DNA from: Takakia lepidozioides
Lineage: Eukaryota; Streptophyta; Takakiopsida; Takakiales; Takakiaceae
Assembly (NCBI GenBank): GCA_030704615.1
Contig: CM060731.1
Span: forward strand, 59,810,756 to 59,874,755
Reading direction: 5' to 3'
DNA length: 64,000 nucleotides
A program made the position numbers and the translations under genes. Shown one piece after another: positions 9,409 to 20,305 of this stretch. The notes under the pieces were generated by a model. The model made no database searches. It worked only from the letters and a program-made list of their open reading frames with translations, and had not been told where the DNA came from. Within the stretch, counting starts at the first letter, position 1, and every line of letters begins with the position of its first letter.

Positions 9409-10960
9409 TCCTTGGACTTCCCTGGTTCGTACTTCACAATCCCGACATCGACTGGCGATCGCGAAAAATTTCTGCAAGACAAAAATGTAGAAATATCAAA
9501 GGTATTCAACCCCTATTCCTTGGAGCTAGAGCTTTCATGAAAGCTACAAAAAAGGAGGCGACATTTGCACTTTATGCGACTCCGATCAAGACCACAACAG
9601 ACAAAGGTACTTCAACATTACCCGCTCAATATCAAGATTTCAAAGATGTCTTCAAGAAGAAAAATGCAGACATGTTGCCAGAACATCGACCTTATGACTG
9701 TGCAATTGAGTTACAAGAAGGAGCCCAACCACCATTCGACCCAATCTATAACTTATCCCAGACGGAGTTGGCTGCATTACGTGAATACATTGATGAAAAT
9801 TTGTCGAAACACTTCATCTGACATTCAAAATCACCCGCGGGGGCGCCTATCTTGTTTGTAAAAAATAAGGACGGATCATTACGCATGTGTGTCGACTATC
9901 GCGGTGTCAACAAAGTCACAATCAAGAATCGTTATCCGTTGCCACTGATTTATGGGCTTCTCGACCAGCTGGGACGAGCGAAGATTTTCACCAAAATCGA
10001 CTTGAGAGGAGCCTATAACCTTGTACGGATAAAAGAATAAGACGAATGGAAAACAACTTTTTGAACAAGGTATGGACATTTTGAATACAATGTTATGTAT
10101 TTCGGTCTTACCAATGCTCCAGCAATTTTCTAACATATGATGAATGACATCTTTCGAGAATTTTTAGATGACTTTGTAGTCATCTATTTGGACGACATTT
10201 TGATATTTTCACAGAATGAAGAAGAACATGGCCGCCATTACGCCTTGTCCTTGATAAATTAAGAGAAATATGACTATATACCAAGTTGGAGAAATGTCTT
10301 TTCCATCAATCTGAGGTTGAATTTCTGGGCTACATTATTTCCGACAAAAACGTCTTTATGGATCAGAAGAAAATACAAACCATCATCGAGTGGATTAAAC
10401 CAACTTCGGTCTGAGATGTATAATGTTTTCTGGGCTTTGCAAATTTCTATAGAATCTTCATCAATGACTACTCCAAAATTGCTGCATCGTTGACACGACT
10501 CACATGGAAGGACAAATTTGTATGGGACGAGAAGGCTGACCATGCATTTGAAAGGCTGAAGCAGACATTTACAACGGCTCTAATACTGGTACATGCAGAC
10601 CCATCTAAACCATGCTTCTTAGAAGCAGATGCATCGGACTTTGCACTTGGCGTAGTACTCTCGCAATACGGTACAGATGGCCGACTCCATCCTGTTGGTT
10701 TTCGTTCTCGCAAATTTTTCGTTGTGGAGATCAATTATAAAATCCATGACAAAGAACTTCTAGCGATTATCGATGCTTTTGAGGAGTGAAGACATCTATT
10801 GGAGGGAGCTAAACATCAGGTCACTGTCTATACCGATCACAAAAACCTCGAATATTTTTATGAGTGCTCGTGTTTTGAATCGACGTCAAGCGAGATGAAG
10901 TATGTCACTAGCAAGGTTTGATTTTGTTATTACCTACCGTCCCGGACATCTTCAAGGAAA
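9405..10960 (+). pseudogene. pol: Reverse transcriptase and RNase H region of gypsy pol, copy 1
   Basis: From 9405 the ILGLPW segment leads into the RT domain: [30 protein letters not shown] (9852 onward), [15 protein letters not shown] with the first catalytic Asp, and [14 protein letters not shown] near 10165-10210 with the YLDD active site. RNase H follows from 10490 (FLEADASDFALGVVLSQ at about 10615, then DKELLAIIDAFEE and TDHKNLEYF). RT copies RNA to DNA and RNase H degrades the template. At least five in-frame stops or frameshifts (for example 9820, 10038, 10064, 10131, 10787) separate these blocks. Confidence 0.85.
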
Positions 10961-11139
10961 ACCAGATGCTCTTTTTCGACGATCGTATCTTGCGCCAAAA
11001 GAAGGGGATGCAGTTTTTGACCAACAAAAATCCATTTTCTTGAAACTAGCAAATCTCCAATTGAGTATGCTATCCATGTCCACCTATGACGATGCAGAGA
11101 TCATAAAGGAGATTCAGGAAGCACTGAAGAGCGACCATT

Positions 11140-12515
11140 TTGCTGACATTACGAAGTCAACTAAATCAACCTCGAGACAACCCACATGTTACAAACGACT
11201 TCGAATTCAAAGATGACTTACTTTACTTCAAGAGACTTCTCTGTGTACCTCCAGGACCTACACGACTTCGAATTCTTCAAACATATCATGATCTTCCGGC
11301 TGCAGGACATTTCGACTTCAACAAAACATTGGAGTTGATATCCAGGAACTATTGGTGGCCGCAGATGTAGAAACTCGTGAAAGAATTCATAAAATCTTGT
11401 GACACGTGTGCTAGAGCGAAGGGACCATGACATCAACTTTACGGCCTTCTTCAACCATTATCCATTCCCGAGGGTCCATGGTCATTCGTGTCTATGGACT
11501 TTATTACGGACCTTCCAATTTCCAAGACCACCGATTCAATCCTTGTTATTGTAGATCGTTTTACGAAGATGAAACATTTCATTCCATGTAATAAGACGGT
11601 TACCGGTGAGGAAACTGCAAGACTCTTCCTCAATAATATCTACCGCATTCATGGACTCCCAAAGGACATCGTATCTGATCGAGGACCACAGTTCATATCA
11701 AATTTCTGGAGGGGATTATTTCAAATATTTTATACTAAGATCAACCTCTCTACAGCTAATCACCACAGATTGATGGTCAAACCAAACGTGTAAACCAAAT
11801 TTGGGAGCAGTATCTTCGCTGTATGATAAATTATCACCAAGATAATTGGACGGACCTTCTGCCATTAGCTGAGTTTGCCTACAACAACACTATACATTCT
11901 TCGACCAAACAAACTTCATTTTTCTCCAATTATGGTCATCATCCTCGAGCAAACCCTTTCCACATGAAGACTGTTGGAAGCCTTGCTGCAGAAAACCTTG
12001 CTACTCTTCTTGCTATGATTCACAAAAAGCTTGCATCCCACCTCGCAGAAGCTAAAAAACAATACAAGGAGTATGCAGATCAACGTCGCCAACTCCAACC
12101 CCAGTTCAAGGTCGGAGATTGTGTGTGGCTTTTTCGACGAGACATACAAACCTCGCGACCATCAAGGAAGTTGGATTATCAACGCCTGGGACCATTCAAA
12201 ATTATTCGACAAATAAATCCGGTCAGTTTTCGGCTTGAATTCCCACGAAGTATGCGCATCCATCCAGTCTTTCATGTTTCATTATTGGAGTTGTATCATC
12301 CATCGAATATTCCATGGAGAGTCGCCGTACCACCTTCACCAGTCGAAGTCAATCAAGAACTTGAGTATGAAGTCGACGAAGTCCTAGACTCTCGCATCAA
12401 GTATAAATGTCTCGAGTATTTCGTACATTGGAAAGACTACGACATCAGCGAACGAACGTGAGAACCTTCATCCAACCTTGCCAATGCATCTGACAAAGTC
12501 TAAGAGTTTCATCAA
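11140..12515 (+). pseudogene. pol: Integrase with C-terminal chromodomain, gypsy copy 1
   Basis: The HHCC zinc-binding region lies at about 11275-11430 (YHDLPAAGHFDFNKTLE, CDTCARAKG). The catalytic core follows from 11488 with SMDFITDLP (first Asp), IVSDRGPQFIS (second Asp) and the E region, damaged by a frameshift near 11790. From 11823 a 212-codon frame covers the rest of integrase, the GPFKII..LEFP module and a chromodomain beginning EYEVDEVLDSRIKYK, with FVHWKDYDISERT. The chromodomain of this family reads histone marks and biases insertion. The stop at 12459-12461 replaces the expected Trp codon of the chromodomain. Confidence 0.87.
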
Positions 12516-12651
12516 CGATATCCAGCTAAGCCTAGAGCTACACGTCAATAAGACGTCACAACGATGATGTCAATCAAGTTAGCTTCAAGGTGAAGACTCC
12601 ACATTCAATGTACCTGATACATGCTAAGGAGGGAGGAGCACCACACATCAG

Positions 12652-12659
12652 TATATATA
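12652..12659 (+). promoter_or_regulatory. TATATATA upstream of the accessory ORF
   Basis: TATATATA occurs 39 bp before the ATG of the extra ORF, in the context CAGTATATATAG that is also found at the LTR promoter. It is conserved in the second copy (minus strand, 43576-43584). It could be a cryptic internal promoter; function is inferred only from position and conservation. Confidence 0.35.
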
Positions 12660-12697
12660 GCTACACTTCCAGCACTCTTGCATCTTGTATTGGCAGC

Positions 12698-13099
12698 ATG
12701 GAGTCACAGGAACCAGATACATTGGAGTTGTCGCTTACCCAGCTACCAGATGAGCCATTCCGACTCTCACGACCTTCAACATCACGTCGACGCTCTCAAG
12801 ACGATCGGCCACCAATGCGACGCGTACTTCCTTGTCTGAACCCCATACGACGACAAGTGGAACCTACTCGAAGTTTGATAATTTTGTTGGAGGTTGAGGC
12901 TTCGAACCCAGAGGACAACGAAATCATGTTTAAAGGCAGTTTCGAAAATCAGAATGCTCAAATCACTACGTGGTCCCAAGTTTAAGGTGCTGGACACTAT
13001 CGATGGTTGCATGGACCTATAAATCATTTGAGTCAAGAACGAAGAGCCAAATACTTGGCAAGTACCATTCGCCGGATTTTGGATTTTCTCCAACTCTAA
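12698..13099 (+). pseudogene. Accessory ORF between chromodomain and 3' LTR, gypsy copy 1
   Basis: A 133-codon frame starts MESQEPDTLELSLTQLPDEP and ends in RRILDFLQL, with one in-frame TAA at 12983-12985. The frame is open upstream beyond 12590 without an ATG other than 12608. The second gypsy copy holds the same frame without the stop (43136-43537). The N-terminal half is rich in Ser, Arg and Pro; the C-terminal half contains SFENQNAQI, a Trp-containing YRWL segment and an Arg-rich helix (QERRAEYLASTIRRILDFLQ). No membrane segment is seen, so it is not env-like. I do not recognise the family. Confidence 0.55.
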
Positions 13100-13140
13100 G
13101 CAAGTCCAAGATTTTACCGCTCCTCGAGGAACTCGGCGCT

Positions 13141-13154
13141 AGAGGATGGGGTGA
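13141..13154 (+). promoter_or_regulatory. Polypurine tract of gypsy copy 1
   Basis: AGAGGATGGGGTGA lies directly before the 3' LTR start TGTCAC. The equivalent in copy 2 reads AGAGGAGGGGTGA on the minus strand (43110-43122). This is the normal plus-strand priming site of an LTR retrotransposon. Confidence 0.7.
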
Positions 13155-13770
13155 TGTCACAGACATAGCCCATAAAAACTTACCAGGAATAAATACCAGA
13201 AGTTACCAAGTTACCATGTTACCAAAAGGTACCATGACTTACCATGACTTACCATGATTTATCATTACTTACCAAGTTACCGGGAGTTTATCAAATTACC
13301 AAGAGTAACTTGGGAAACTACTCAAGAAGCTTCATTTGGAGGAAACTTCTCCATCAAGATACCTCCTTTGTTTAAGAAGCTTCTCCATCAATAAACCTTT
13401 GTTTAATGTTGGAAACTTCTCCAGCAAGAAACCTCCATAGGGGAAGCTTCCTAGGGAAGCTTCTTAGTAGCAAGTATATATAGGAGGCGAGACTGGACAC
13501 TCTTCAGTCTCGCCAACACCAGTTCAAGCTACTTTTGTTTCCAGTTCCCAATACTCTAGCCCAGTTTCCAGTATCTGGTACTCCAGTCCAGTTTCCAACA
13601 ATCCAGTATTCAAGTCGTGTTTTAATATCTTGTACTCTTGTTCATTGTTATAAAGATCGTCTTGATTCCTATTTACTCATCATGCATTCGGCCACGCCGA
13701 CCTTGACTTCTTGTCTAGCATTGTACCTCTAGTTTTATCTCTTTGTTCAGTCATGTTCTCGTCCTTGACA
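13155..13770 (+). repeat. 3' LTR of gypsy copy 1
   Basis: 616 bp, same ends and same TATA/hairpin block as the 5' LTR. It has three copies of the minisatellite of about 36 bp built on CTTCTCCATCAA, against two in the 5' LTR. It is followed by ACAGG, the imperfect partner of ATAGG at 7399-7403. Confidence 0.9.
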
Positions 13771-13775
13771 ACAGG

Positions 13776-14130
13776 TTTCAGTGTTTTCTAATTGATGCAT
13801 AGAAGTCTATCACGATTAAAGAGATGTTGTGTTTTCTCCAACCCCATAACGTTCATCACACGTTTCTAATTTGTTACCACTTCCCAATCTTAAAAGACCA
13901 AGATCAACCTAGAGATGCTATTCCTCATTTGTGTATTAGCCCGTGCTAATGAGGGAGCCACGATTACACACAAATATTGAAAAGTTTTTGAACTTAACCT
14001 CATTCTTTATCAAAACATCCTCTCTGGAAAAGAACCCATGAATTGTCTCTCAAGAAAACCGTCGAGTCTCTCATACTTTCATAGTGATCTATCCCAGGGA
14101 CCTCTTTTTGCTTCTATGAATAGCCATCAT
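13776..14130 (-). pseudogene. Harbinger transposase, N-terminal half, degenerate
   Basis: Minus-strand reading from about 14130 shows FLERQFMGSFPERMF, a LSSKTFQYLCVIVAPSLARA block, a segment matching the helix-turn-helix-like region (RLGSGN... decayed to WEVVTN) and IVIDFYASIRKHLKP just before the gypsy insertion. These blocks occur in the same order in HARBI1-like transposases. Together with 6700-7403 they form one broken gene. At least four stops or frame changes are present. Confidence 0.7.
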
Positions 14131-14523
14131 CATCATTGAATCATACTGTTAATGCAATACGTTGCTGCAATGCCAAAATTCCGCTTATCACATGATGAAC
14201 TGCCATGAAAAGTACTCTAGAACAAGAATTTAATGTTTACGTTTATCCATATTGATGAAGAGCTCAAGGCCAGCTGAAGAAGAATAAGATTTGAGATGAG
14301 GGCGTAAGGAGGTTAAGATGGAGCGTAAGAATGTCAAGCCTAGAATATAGGGTTGATGGTTCTTGGGCCGTAGAGTTGGGCCCAATGGCTTTACACACAT
14401 CCATTTTGGGCCCAATAAACATATTTTTTTAATTAGTGAAGTTGGTCCAAGACTAGCCCAAAAGTGGTAGAAATTGGGCCCAGGATTTCTTGGGCTTGGG
14501 CCCTAGTGTCAAGCGGCCCTTGA

Positions 14524-14737
14524 TGTACGCATGCGATTTGACAGTACTTTTGTCAAATTCGGTACATTGACTCCTATGGCGGGCCCCCGGTTAAATCCTC
14601 CATAGCCCCTCTTACCTCGGAGTCACCATTAAATATTAGAATATGTTGGAGGCAATCAAGCAGCGGTGAGTAGCCTATTGATAAGGTGGTGGCAATGCAA
14701 ACGACAAAGTGTTGGGTTTTATTCTTGGTCGGTGACT
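14524..14737. other. No recognisable feature
   Basis: Short flank between the Harbinger right end and the next TIR element. Nothing seen. Confidence 0.4.
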
Positions 14738-15936
14738 AGTGTAACCCCGACCAATGTAACCCCTAGTTTGTGTAACCCTTGGTAATGTCATCCTATGTCT
14801 TTTCTTAGCACATTTTATACTTTGTCCAATTTTTGAGAGCAAGTGTGAATTATACTCCCTTCCACATAACCCGGCATAACCTCGAGTGGAGTTTACACCT
14901 GGAGTTATACTCCCTTCAATTGCATGTCATTCTCTAGAGGGGTGAAGAAGAGTTGGCATATTGGAAACTAGCATACTTTTGTGTTAGAGATCGCATGTGT
15001 GCATTAAGTTCTTACACTATTCCGTCTTCTCCCCCCAAATGAGCATATATATATATAGATGACGCTTCCAGAAGAAAGCATAACTTATGGTGTCTCTTGA
15101 TCCCGAGCTTATATATATATATATGTCCCCATAATGTTTGATTTTTTTTTTGAAATGATGACATAAATACTAAGGGCCATTTTAGACTACGGATCAAGAC
15201 CAAGACACCTCCGGACCGATATGTTGCAAATTGTATGAGAATTGGTCCCTAGATGCATATTAAACTATCAATACCATAGGGATCAAAGCAGGTGTGTGTA
15301 AAGGCCTTGGGACCAAGACCAAGAAAACTTAAAATGAGGTGTATCATCTTCCATCATATTCATCTTTCCCACTCAACATTCAAAGATTGATGCTAATGAA
15401 TGGTCATGATCATTCGAAAAAAAAATCATATTGTAATGTTCCTTTACTTGGCCCAAGGTCCAAAGAAGTCTAAAGCAGCCTCTGATGGCCTCACAATAAA
15501 TTTTCATCTTCAAATGTGAGAACACTAGGAATAATGTAATAACTTAATGCACTCGTGCAATCTCTGATAGGATGGTACGCCGATTTCTGGCATGTCAATC
15601 TTCCTCACTCTTGAGTCTTCTCTCAAGAGTGACATGGAACTGAAGGGAGTGTAACTCTATTCAAGATGACACTTGGTTACATGGGAGGCACTATAAACTC
15701 CACTCGGGGTTATACGACGCGGAGTGTAACTCCACTTGGGGTTACTTACACTGCAGAGGAATATAACTTCACTTTGGGTTACATGGAAATGAGTGTAAAT
15801 GTACTTGGTGGAACTCATGAAATTGGACTCGGTCCAAATTTGGCTTAACTATAAAATGGACGATGAAGAGTTACACAAGGGTGACACTATCTAGAGTTAC
15901 AAACCCGGGGCACAGTAGCTGGAGCAAGGTTACACT
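14738..15936. mobile_element. Candidate non-autonomous TIR element (AGTGTAACC ends)
   Basis: The left end AGTGTAACC (14738-14746) is the reverse complement of GGTTACACT (15928-15936), both flanked by ACT (14735-14737 and 15937-15939). Inner sequence is also symmetric: GAGTTATACTCCCTTC near 14901 and its complement-like GAAGGGAGTGTAACTC near 15643, and repeated GGGGTTAC / GTAACCCC words. No transposase is visible. The short TIR and AT-rich middle (with TATATATA runs at 15046-15056 and 15112-15124) suit a deletion derivative of a larger DNA transposon; the family is not identified. Confidence 0.45.
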
Positions 15937-16148
15937 ACTAGCCACCCCTTAAGATATGGAAACGGGCACTATGCTATGCTGCCATCAACCAGCAGGCTAC
16001 CCCACCGCTAGACGACCTCATGCATTCTAATGTATTTAACAGTGAAAGGGGGGGTGGGAAGGATTGACAAGGGGCTGGCTGGAGGAGCCCACACTGCCGT
16101 CAGATCGAGAGCGTGCATTAAATTCTTACATTAGTATTATTTTGTTTT
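15937..16148. other. No recognisable feature
   Basis: Unique-looking sequence. The 3' end leads into a T-rich tract that marks the tail of the next retroposon. Confidence 0.35.
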
Positions 16149-16260
16149 TTTTGTTTTTTTTTTATTGAAGAAAGGGGAGGAAGCCCTTGAGAGCTTTATT
16201 ACAATTATTGAAGGGAAAAAAATGACCTTATAGGCCCGTAGGCCTCCATGAGGCCCACCT
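16140..16260 (-). mobile_element. Retroposon 3' tail (LINE/SINE-like)
   Basis: On the minus strand the sequence reads AAGGGCTTCCTCCCCTTTCT followed by an A-rich tail (complement of the T-run at 16141-16165). The same end, AAAGGGCTTCCTCCCCTTTT plus poly-A, occurs on the plus strand at 29785-29818. Two independent insertions sharing a 3' end and poly-A point to a LINE or SINE family. The 5' extent is not determined. Confidence 0.4.
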
Positions 16261-16639
16261 CACGGTGAACCGTGACAGATAATCCAAAGAGCAATGATGG
16301 TAGACCATTGAGACATTATTCCTAATTTTTCCCTTAATTCATATTTAAAAGCTTCCTCTCCTTTTATTTTATCAAATAGTACTAATATATGTATATATAT
16401 GTATATGTTTGAAAAGGAAACCTGGGAGTGACAGCCCACATATAATTTTTTTAAAGAAAATTTAAAGGGGTGCGATGCCCCCTGCAAAGTTTATTTTATA
16501 CGAGGAAAAAAATTAAAATTAAAATTTATTTATGGAAATCCTAAGAGAACTGAAAGGATCTGGAAAAAGCTTTCAACTGCCATACAAGTATTATAATCCT
16601 TTGCTACACTAGATAGAATACATATGTATGGAAATACCC

Positions 16640-16858
16640 GGGAGTGACAGCTCACAAATCAGGCCCCTTAATTGAGGTGAGAGGAGAGGAGAAAATAACC
16701 TCTCTCATAGTAACCTAGCCAACCGAGCACAAGGCTCTAGGGACACCACCCAAGGGAAGGGGGAGAAGAATATACCACACCCCACATGGTAGCAGGATTA
16801 GAGCCCAGAGTCACCTGGGTACTTAGTGCTCTATCCAACTGAGCTACCGGCTGGAGGT
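16640..16858 (-). mobile_element. tRNA-derived SINE candidate
   Basis: On the minus strand from about 16855 the sequence begins AGCCGGTAGCTCAGTTGGAT, an RNA polymerase III A-box-like D-arm with GCTC/GAGC stem, followed about 30 nt later by GGGCTCTAATCC, a decayed B box. A true tRNA is unlikely because acceptor and T stems do not pair. The body continues towards a segment containing GAGCTGTCACTCCCGGGTAT, and a second copy of that segment is at 16415-16446. A tRNA-like head on a non-tRNA body is the usual SINE layout. Confidence 0.5.
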
Positions 16859-17043
16859 AGAAAATGTTTCTGGAATTTTTCCCTAGTAGGTGTGGTTGGG
16901 AAGGCATGTCAAGCAAAGGTGGGTCCATATGAATGTTAGGATGATGAGGGCTTGAAAAGTGCAAGAATGGTTGCACTTTGTACGTCTTTGGCTGATTTTC
17001 TCTTGTGGGTCCAAAACTAACTCAAGGAAGTGGTAGACGACTA

Positions 17044-18234
17044 GGGAATTCCGAAAAGGCCTTGATGTGAAATGCATCGCAATTCACTTGATCACCCCCT
17101 AAAAGTGCGCAATTCAATTGAATTGCAAGGGCAATTCAATTGAACTAACCCTAATTTGCAATTCAATTGAATTGTCGGCACACGATTCAATTGAATTGCT
17201 GACTACAATTCAATTGAATTGTAATCTATAATTTTTAACTTATTTTTGTATATAATATATATGTACATGTATATATTCAAATTATATTTATACACATATA
17301 AGAGTATAAGCTAAAAATACATGTTGTCCGTCTATTCTTGCTGGCCCTCTTTCTTGTGCCCTTGAGGAAATTGTGGAGTTGTGAAACCACCCTCAGCCTC
17401 AGCGAGAAAGGGAGAGCCAGAGACGGAGATAGATTAGCAGCTTCCTATGATTCACTGGCAAAAGAAACATGGCTGGCTCCGAAAAAAAACAGACAAAATC
17501 AAACCTGTCAATTGATGAAAGGCTTCCCCTGCATCACTATGTAGTCCCCTAACACTAGTATCTGGCCCAGGACAAAGAAAACAAAAAGTATGTTATCTCG
17601 AGAATTATCAAAAATTTGGATACCCTTACAAAGGTATCATGTTGAAGTTGGGATGTGTGTTCTATATAAGTTTAATATATCAAACTCTTACACGTTGATA
17701 CTCTTACATTGGTATCATGTTTGGTATATGTACATAGCCATATACTACTCTTACATTGGTATCATGTTTGGTATATGTACATAGCCATATACTGGCACCA
17801 ACATCCACAAAGAGAGACAATCCCGCTTTTACAAGCACTTCGTGACTTCCCCTCTCTCTCTCTCCCTCTCTCGCTCTCCCTTAGGCTTACCACGGGCAAA
17901 GGATTGACAAACGGACAGCAAGAATAGTCAGGCAACATGTACTTTTAGCTTATACCTGTGTATATGTATAATTTAAATATATACATATATATTATATACA
18001 GAAATAAGTTAAAAATTATAGATTACAATTCAATTGAATTGTAGTTAGCAATTCAATTGAATTGCGAGTTGACAATTCGTAATTCAATTGAATCGTGTGC
18101 CGACAATTCAATTGAATTGCAAATTAGGGTTAGTTCAATTGAATTGCCCTTGCAATTCAATTGAATTGCGCACTTTTAGGGGGTGATCAAGTGAATTGCG
18201 ATGCATTTCACATCAAGGCCTTTTTGGAATTCCC
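17044..18234. mobile_element. Foldback/MITE-like element with about 300-bp inverted repeats
   Basis: Arms 17044-17342 and 17915-18234 are near-perfect inverted repeats starting GGGAATTCC and GGAATTCCC, flanked by TA on both sides (17042-17043, 18235-18236). Each arm carries five or six copies of the palindrome CAATTCAATTGAATTG, separated by short unique words such as GCACACGATT. The loop of about 570 bp holds a 47-bp tandem duplication at 17701-17793, a CT-rich microsatellite near 17850, and no recognisable gene. A TA target duplication would suit a Tc1/mariner-type mobiliser, but CTAG is itself palindromic so the boundary is uncertain. Confidence 0.7.
17701..17793. repeat. 47-bp tandem duplication
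   Basis: Two near-identical adjacent copies begin CTCTTACATTGGTATCATGT at 17701 and 17748. It lies in the loop of the foldback element and explains two overlapping open frames with the same peptide repeat. Confidence 0.8.
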
Positions 18235-18236
18235 TA

Positions 18237-20305
18237 GACACGACACGGAATGATGGGTGGATGGGATTGCATCATTGGCTCTGCCTACCCAGTATCAATG
18301 GGGGGTTGGGTGGGTCTATGTGCAAAAAGTAGTTGGCTGTTTTGTGGCTCCAAGCAGAGGCCATCAATGAATGCTCAATCTTCCATACAATCTCTCTCAT
18401 GGTTGCAGAGGAAGGGTAGGTAAATGTAGTTGGCGGAGAGAAGGCATCAGTCTGGGACGCCGCCACAAGGGAGGAAGGAACGTGGAACCAACTCGGGATA
18501 TGAAAGTCAAACTTACCAAAGCACGAGTACGCTGCTTGAGCTTTAATTAACCTTCCCCAGGATTCCTCTCTCGTGTCGGCTTTGACTGTGTAGCATCGCT
18601 ACTGACATCTTTGTTTGCACTTCAAGTTGGCTGCCATCTTTAGCGTTCCTTCACCAAATTTACCCTCACAGGACATATAGTTGCGGTCGATCGATGGTTT
18701 CATCACAACTGCCAGTGTCTTGATCCTGCACAGACCGATACCTGTAAAGATCATATTTCGCATACTTATACAATAAAATTCTACATCATGTGATCCGTGG
18801 AATGCCACATACTTCCAGTGGGAGAGATCACCCCGACGGACCCAGAGTCGATGTCACATTCCTAGATCACAAAAATTTCTCGAAGAATGGCAGCTTTTCC
18901 CAGCAACTAAGTGCACCTTTATATTTTAGCTCAATCGCAACTTGTGGAAAGACACTGATGCCGAGGGGAAGACATAATAGTCGGTGATCACTTCCCAACC
19001 ACCAACATCCGGAAGCTTGGATTTGGTGATGCGCAGATGCAGTAGGTATGTCATCTGGTAACCGCAGCCGACAGAACCCACAACGGGTGTGATTCACTGT
19101 GCGGCAATATATCATTCTGTGTCAGTACTCAACAGAGTTGACAGTCCTTTCGGAGCTGGACACCTTTTTCTTCCTTCTTGGACTAAGTTATTATCTTTCT
19201 AAATTCTGATCTGAGAATTTTTAGGCTGAGATTAGAAAGACACACCCTCCTAACTTTCATTGTACGATAGCAGTCAATGAGGCCTCTCTTACTAGGACTT
19301 ACTTTGGTCTAACGACATATTTCATTAGCAAGAGCCCAAAATTCAGGGCGTTATATACGGACTTATTATCCTCCTTGTTGTCATCATCTTCATCAATTAC
19401 GAGCTCCTTCCTTGCCAGCGTCGCAGCCTGGTGGCATTATCGTACATGCTGCCCCTTAGTCAGCACAAATAATTTTGCAGAGATCACCCCGACTCGCTGC
19501 ATTAATATAGACATTGTAATAACGTTGGGCATAGTTTGGCTTGTTTCTCGCGTATGAGAATTGTTATTAGAAGGATAGGAGAAGAACCCCAGTATTCTGA
19601 GTTGTCGCTTCTCTTACCAAAGACCAAATTGACTGGAGTCAGACATTCGACCTCGTTTGTCAAGCACTGGAATGCGCCTTGGGTGAGGAGATCTGGGTGC
19701 TGGTCGAATGATTGGCCATCTTATGAATCGGATGTCGCAAACATAGGTCTGAAAATAGTGTGATAAGAACAGACTAGAGAGATTCAAACAGGGATGCGGG
19801 CCCTCGGGCACACCCTCGGAGTGGGATGAGTGTTTGGCGTCCGATGATAGACTACCCAGACTCGTGTGGGGCCCTCAGAGCTGCTGAGCTGAACCATCAA
19901 CACTTCCGCTTGAGCTGCTTTGCCCTTTCACAAGATAGTCTGCAGTCTGCACCGGTCGGGTATTACCCGCGCACGAGCGAGCTCGTGTGGAGAACCCAGA
20001 ATACCGGCTGAGTGGGAATAAGTCAAATCACGATGCGGCAGCCGGTGGTGGTGATGCCTAGTCACCGCCCACAATCAACCCAGGAGAAAAAATCGAGCAG
20101 TTTTCCCAACGTGTGAGATATCATGCCTTTGCATTTTCTGGGCAATCTCGCTTCTTCTTCCTGCACAGAGCTGGACATGCCTTTCACGTGAAGAGACCTG
20201 GCTGGGGCAGAATTTGTTCACGGACATCATAGAATGCTGTGGAGCTCTTTGTTAGCAGCTGCCGGAGCACTGGGGCTCTTCAGGCCTTGATGCAGCTGGG
20301 TTACT
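18237..20305. other. Upstream region of USP-like gene; no feature confidently assigned
   Basis: About 2 kb with moderate GC and short open frames on both strands, none recognised. It may hold the promoter and 5' untranslated exons of the gene that starts at 20306, but I see no TATA box or splice pattern that I would defend. Confidence 0.35.

Larger units (their letters stand above)
7404..13770 (+). mobile_element. Ty3/gypsy chromovirus, copy 1 (complete ends, decayed ORFs)
   Basis: A 6367-bp LTR retrotransposon bounded by TGTCAC...TTRACA LTRs and an imperfect 5-bp target duplication, ATAGG (7399-7403) and ACAGG (13771-13775). Order is gag, protease, reverse transcriptase, RNase H, integrase with C-terminal chromodomain, an extra ORF, and a purine-rich tract before the 3' LTR. 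The integrase-last order and chromodomain define a chromovirus. It sits inside the Harbinger transposase gene, interrupting it between the KHLKP and FEKP segments. Multiple in-frame stops show it is no longer autonomous. Confidence 0.93.
4450..14520 (-). mobile_element. PIF/Harbinger-type DNA transposon, split by a nested gypsy element
   Basis: The left end at 4450-4480 and the right end at 14490-14520 form terminal inverted repeats of about 31 bp starting CGGCCGCTTTACACTAGGCC and, on the other strand, GGGCCGCTTGACACTAGGGC. The flanks TTA (4447-4449) and TTG (14521-14523) fit a decayed 3-bp Harbinger target duplication. Inside are a degenerate HARBI1-like transposase on the minus strand and Myb/SANT-like exon remnants on the plus strand. 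Removing the gypsy element and its TSD leaves about 3.7 kb, a usual size for plant PIF/Harbinger elements. Stops and frameshifts mean it is dead. Confidence is high because ends, coding remnants and size agree. Confidence 0.82.

Noticed and set aside
12590-12697. Start of accessory ORF at a GTG codon (12590)
   Set aside because: GTG starts are not expected in a plant nuclear gene; the ATG at 12698 is shared by both copies.
16790-16858. Possible functional tRNA gene (minus strand)
   Set aside because: D-arm looks good but acceptor and T arms do not pair and the B box is damaged; SINE head fits better.
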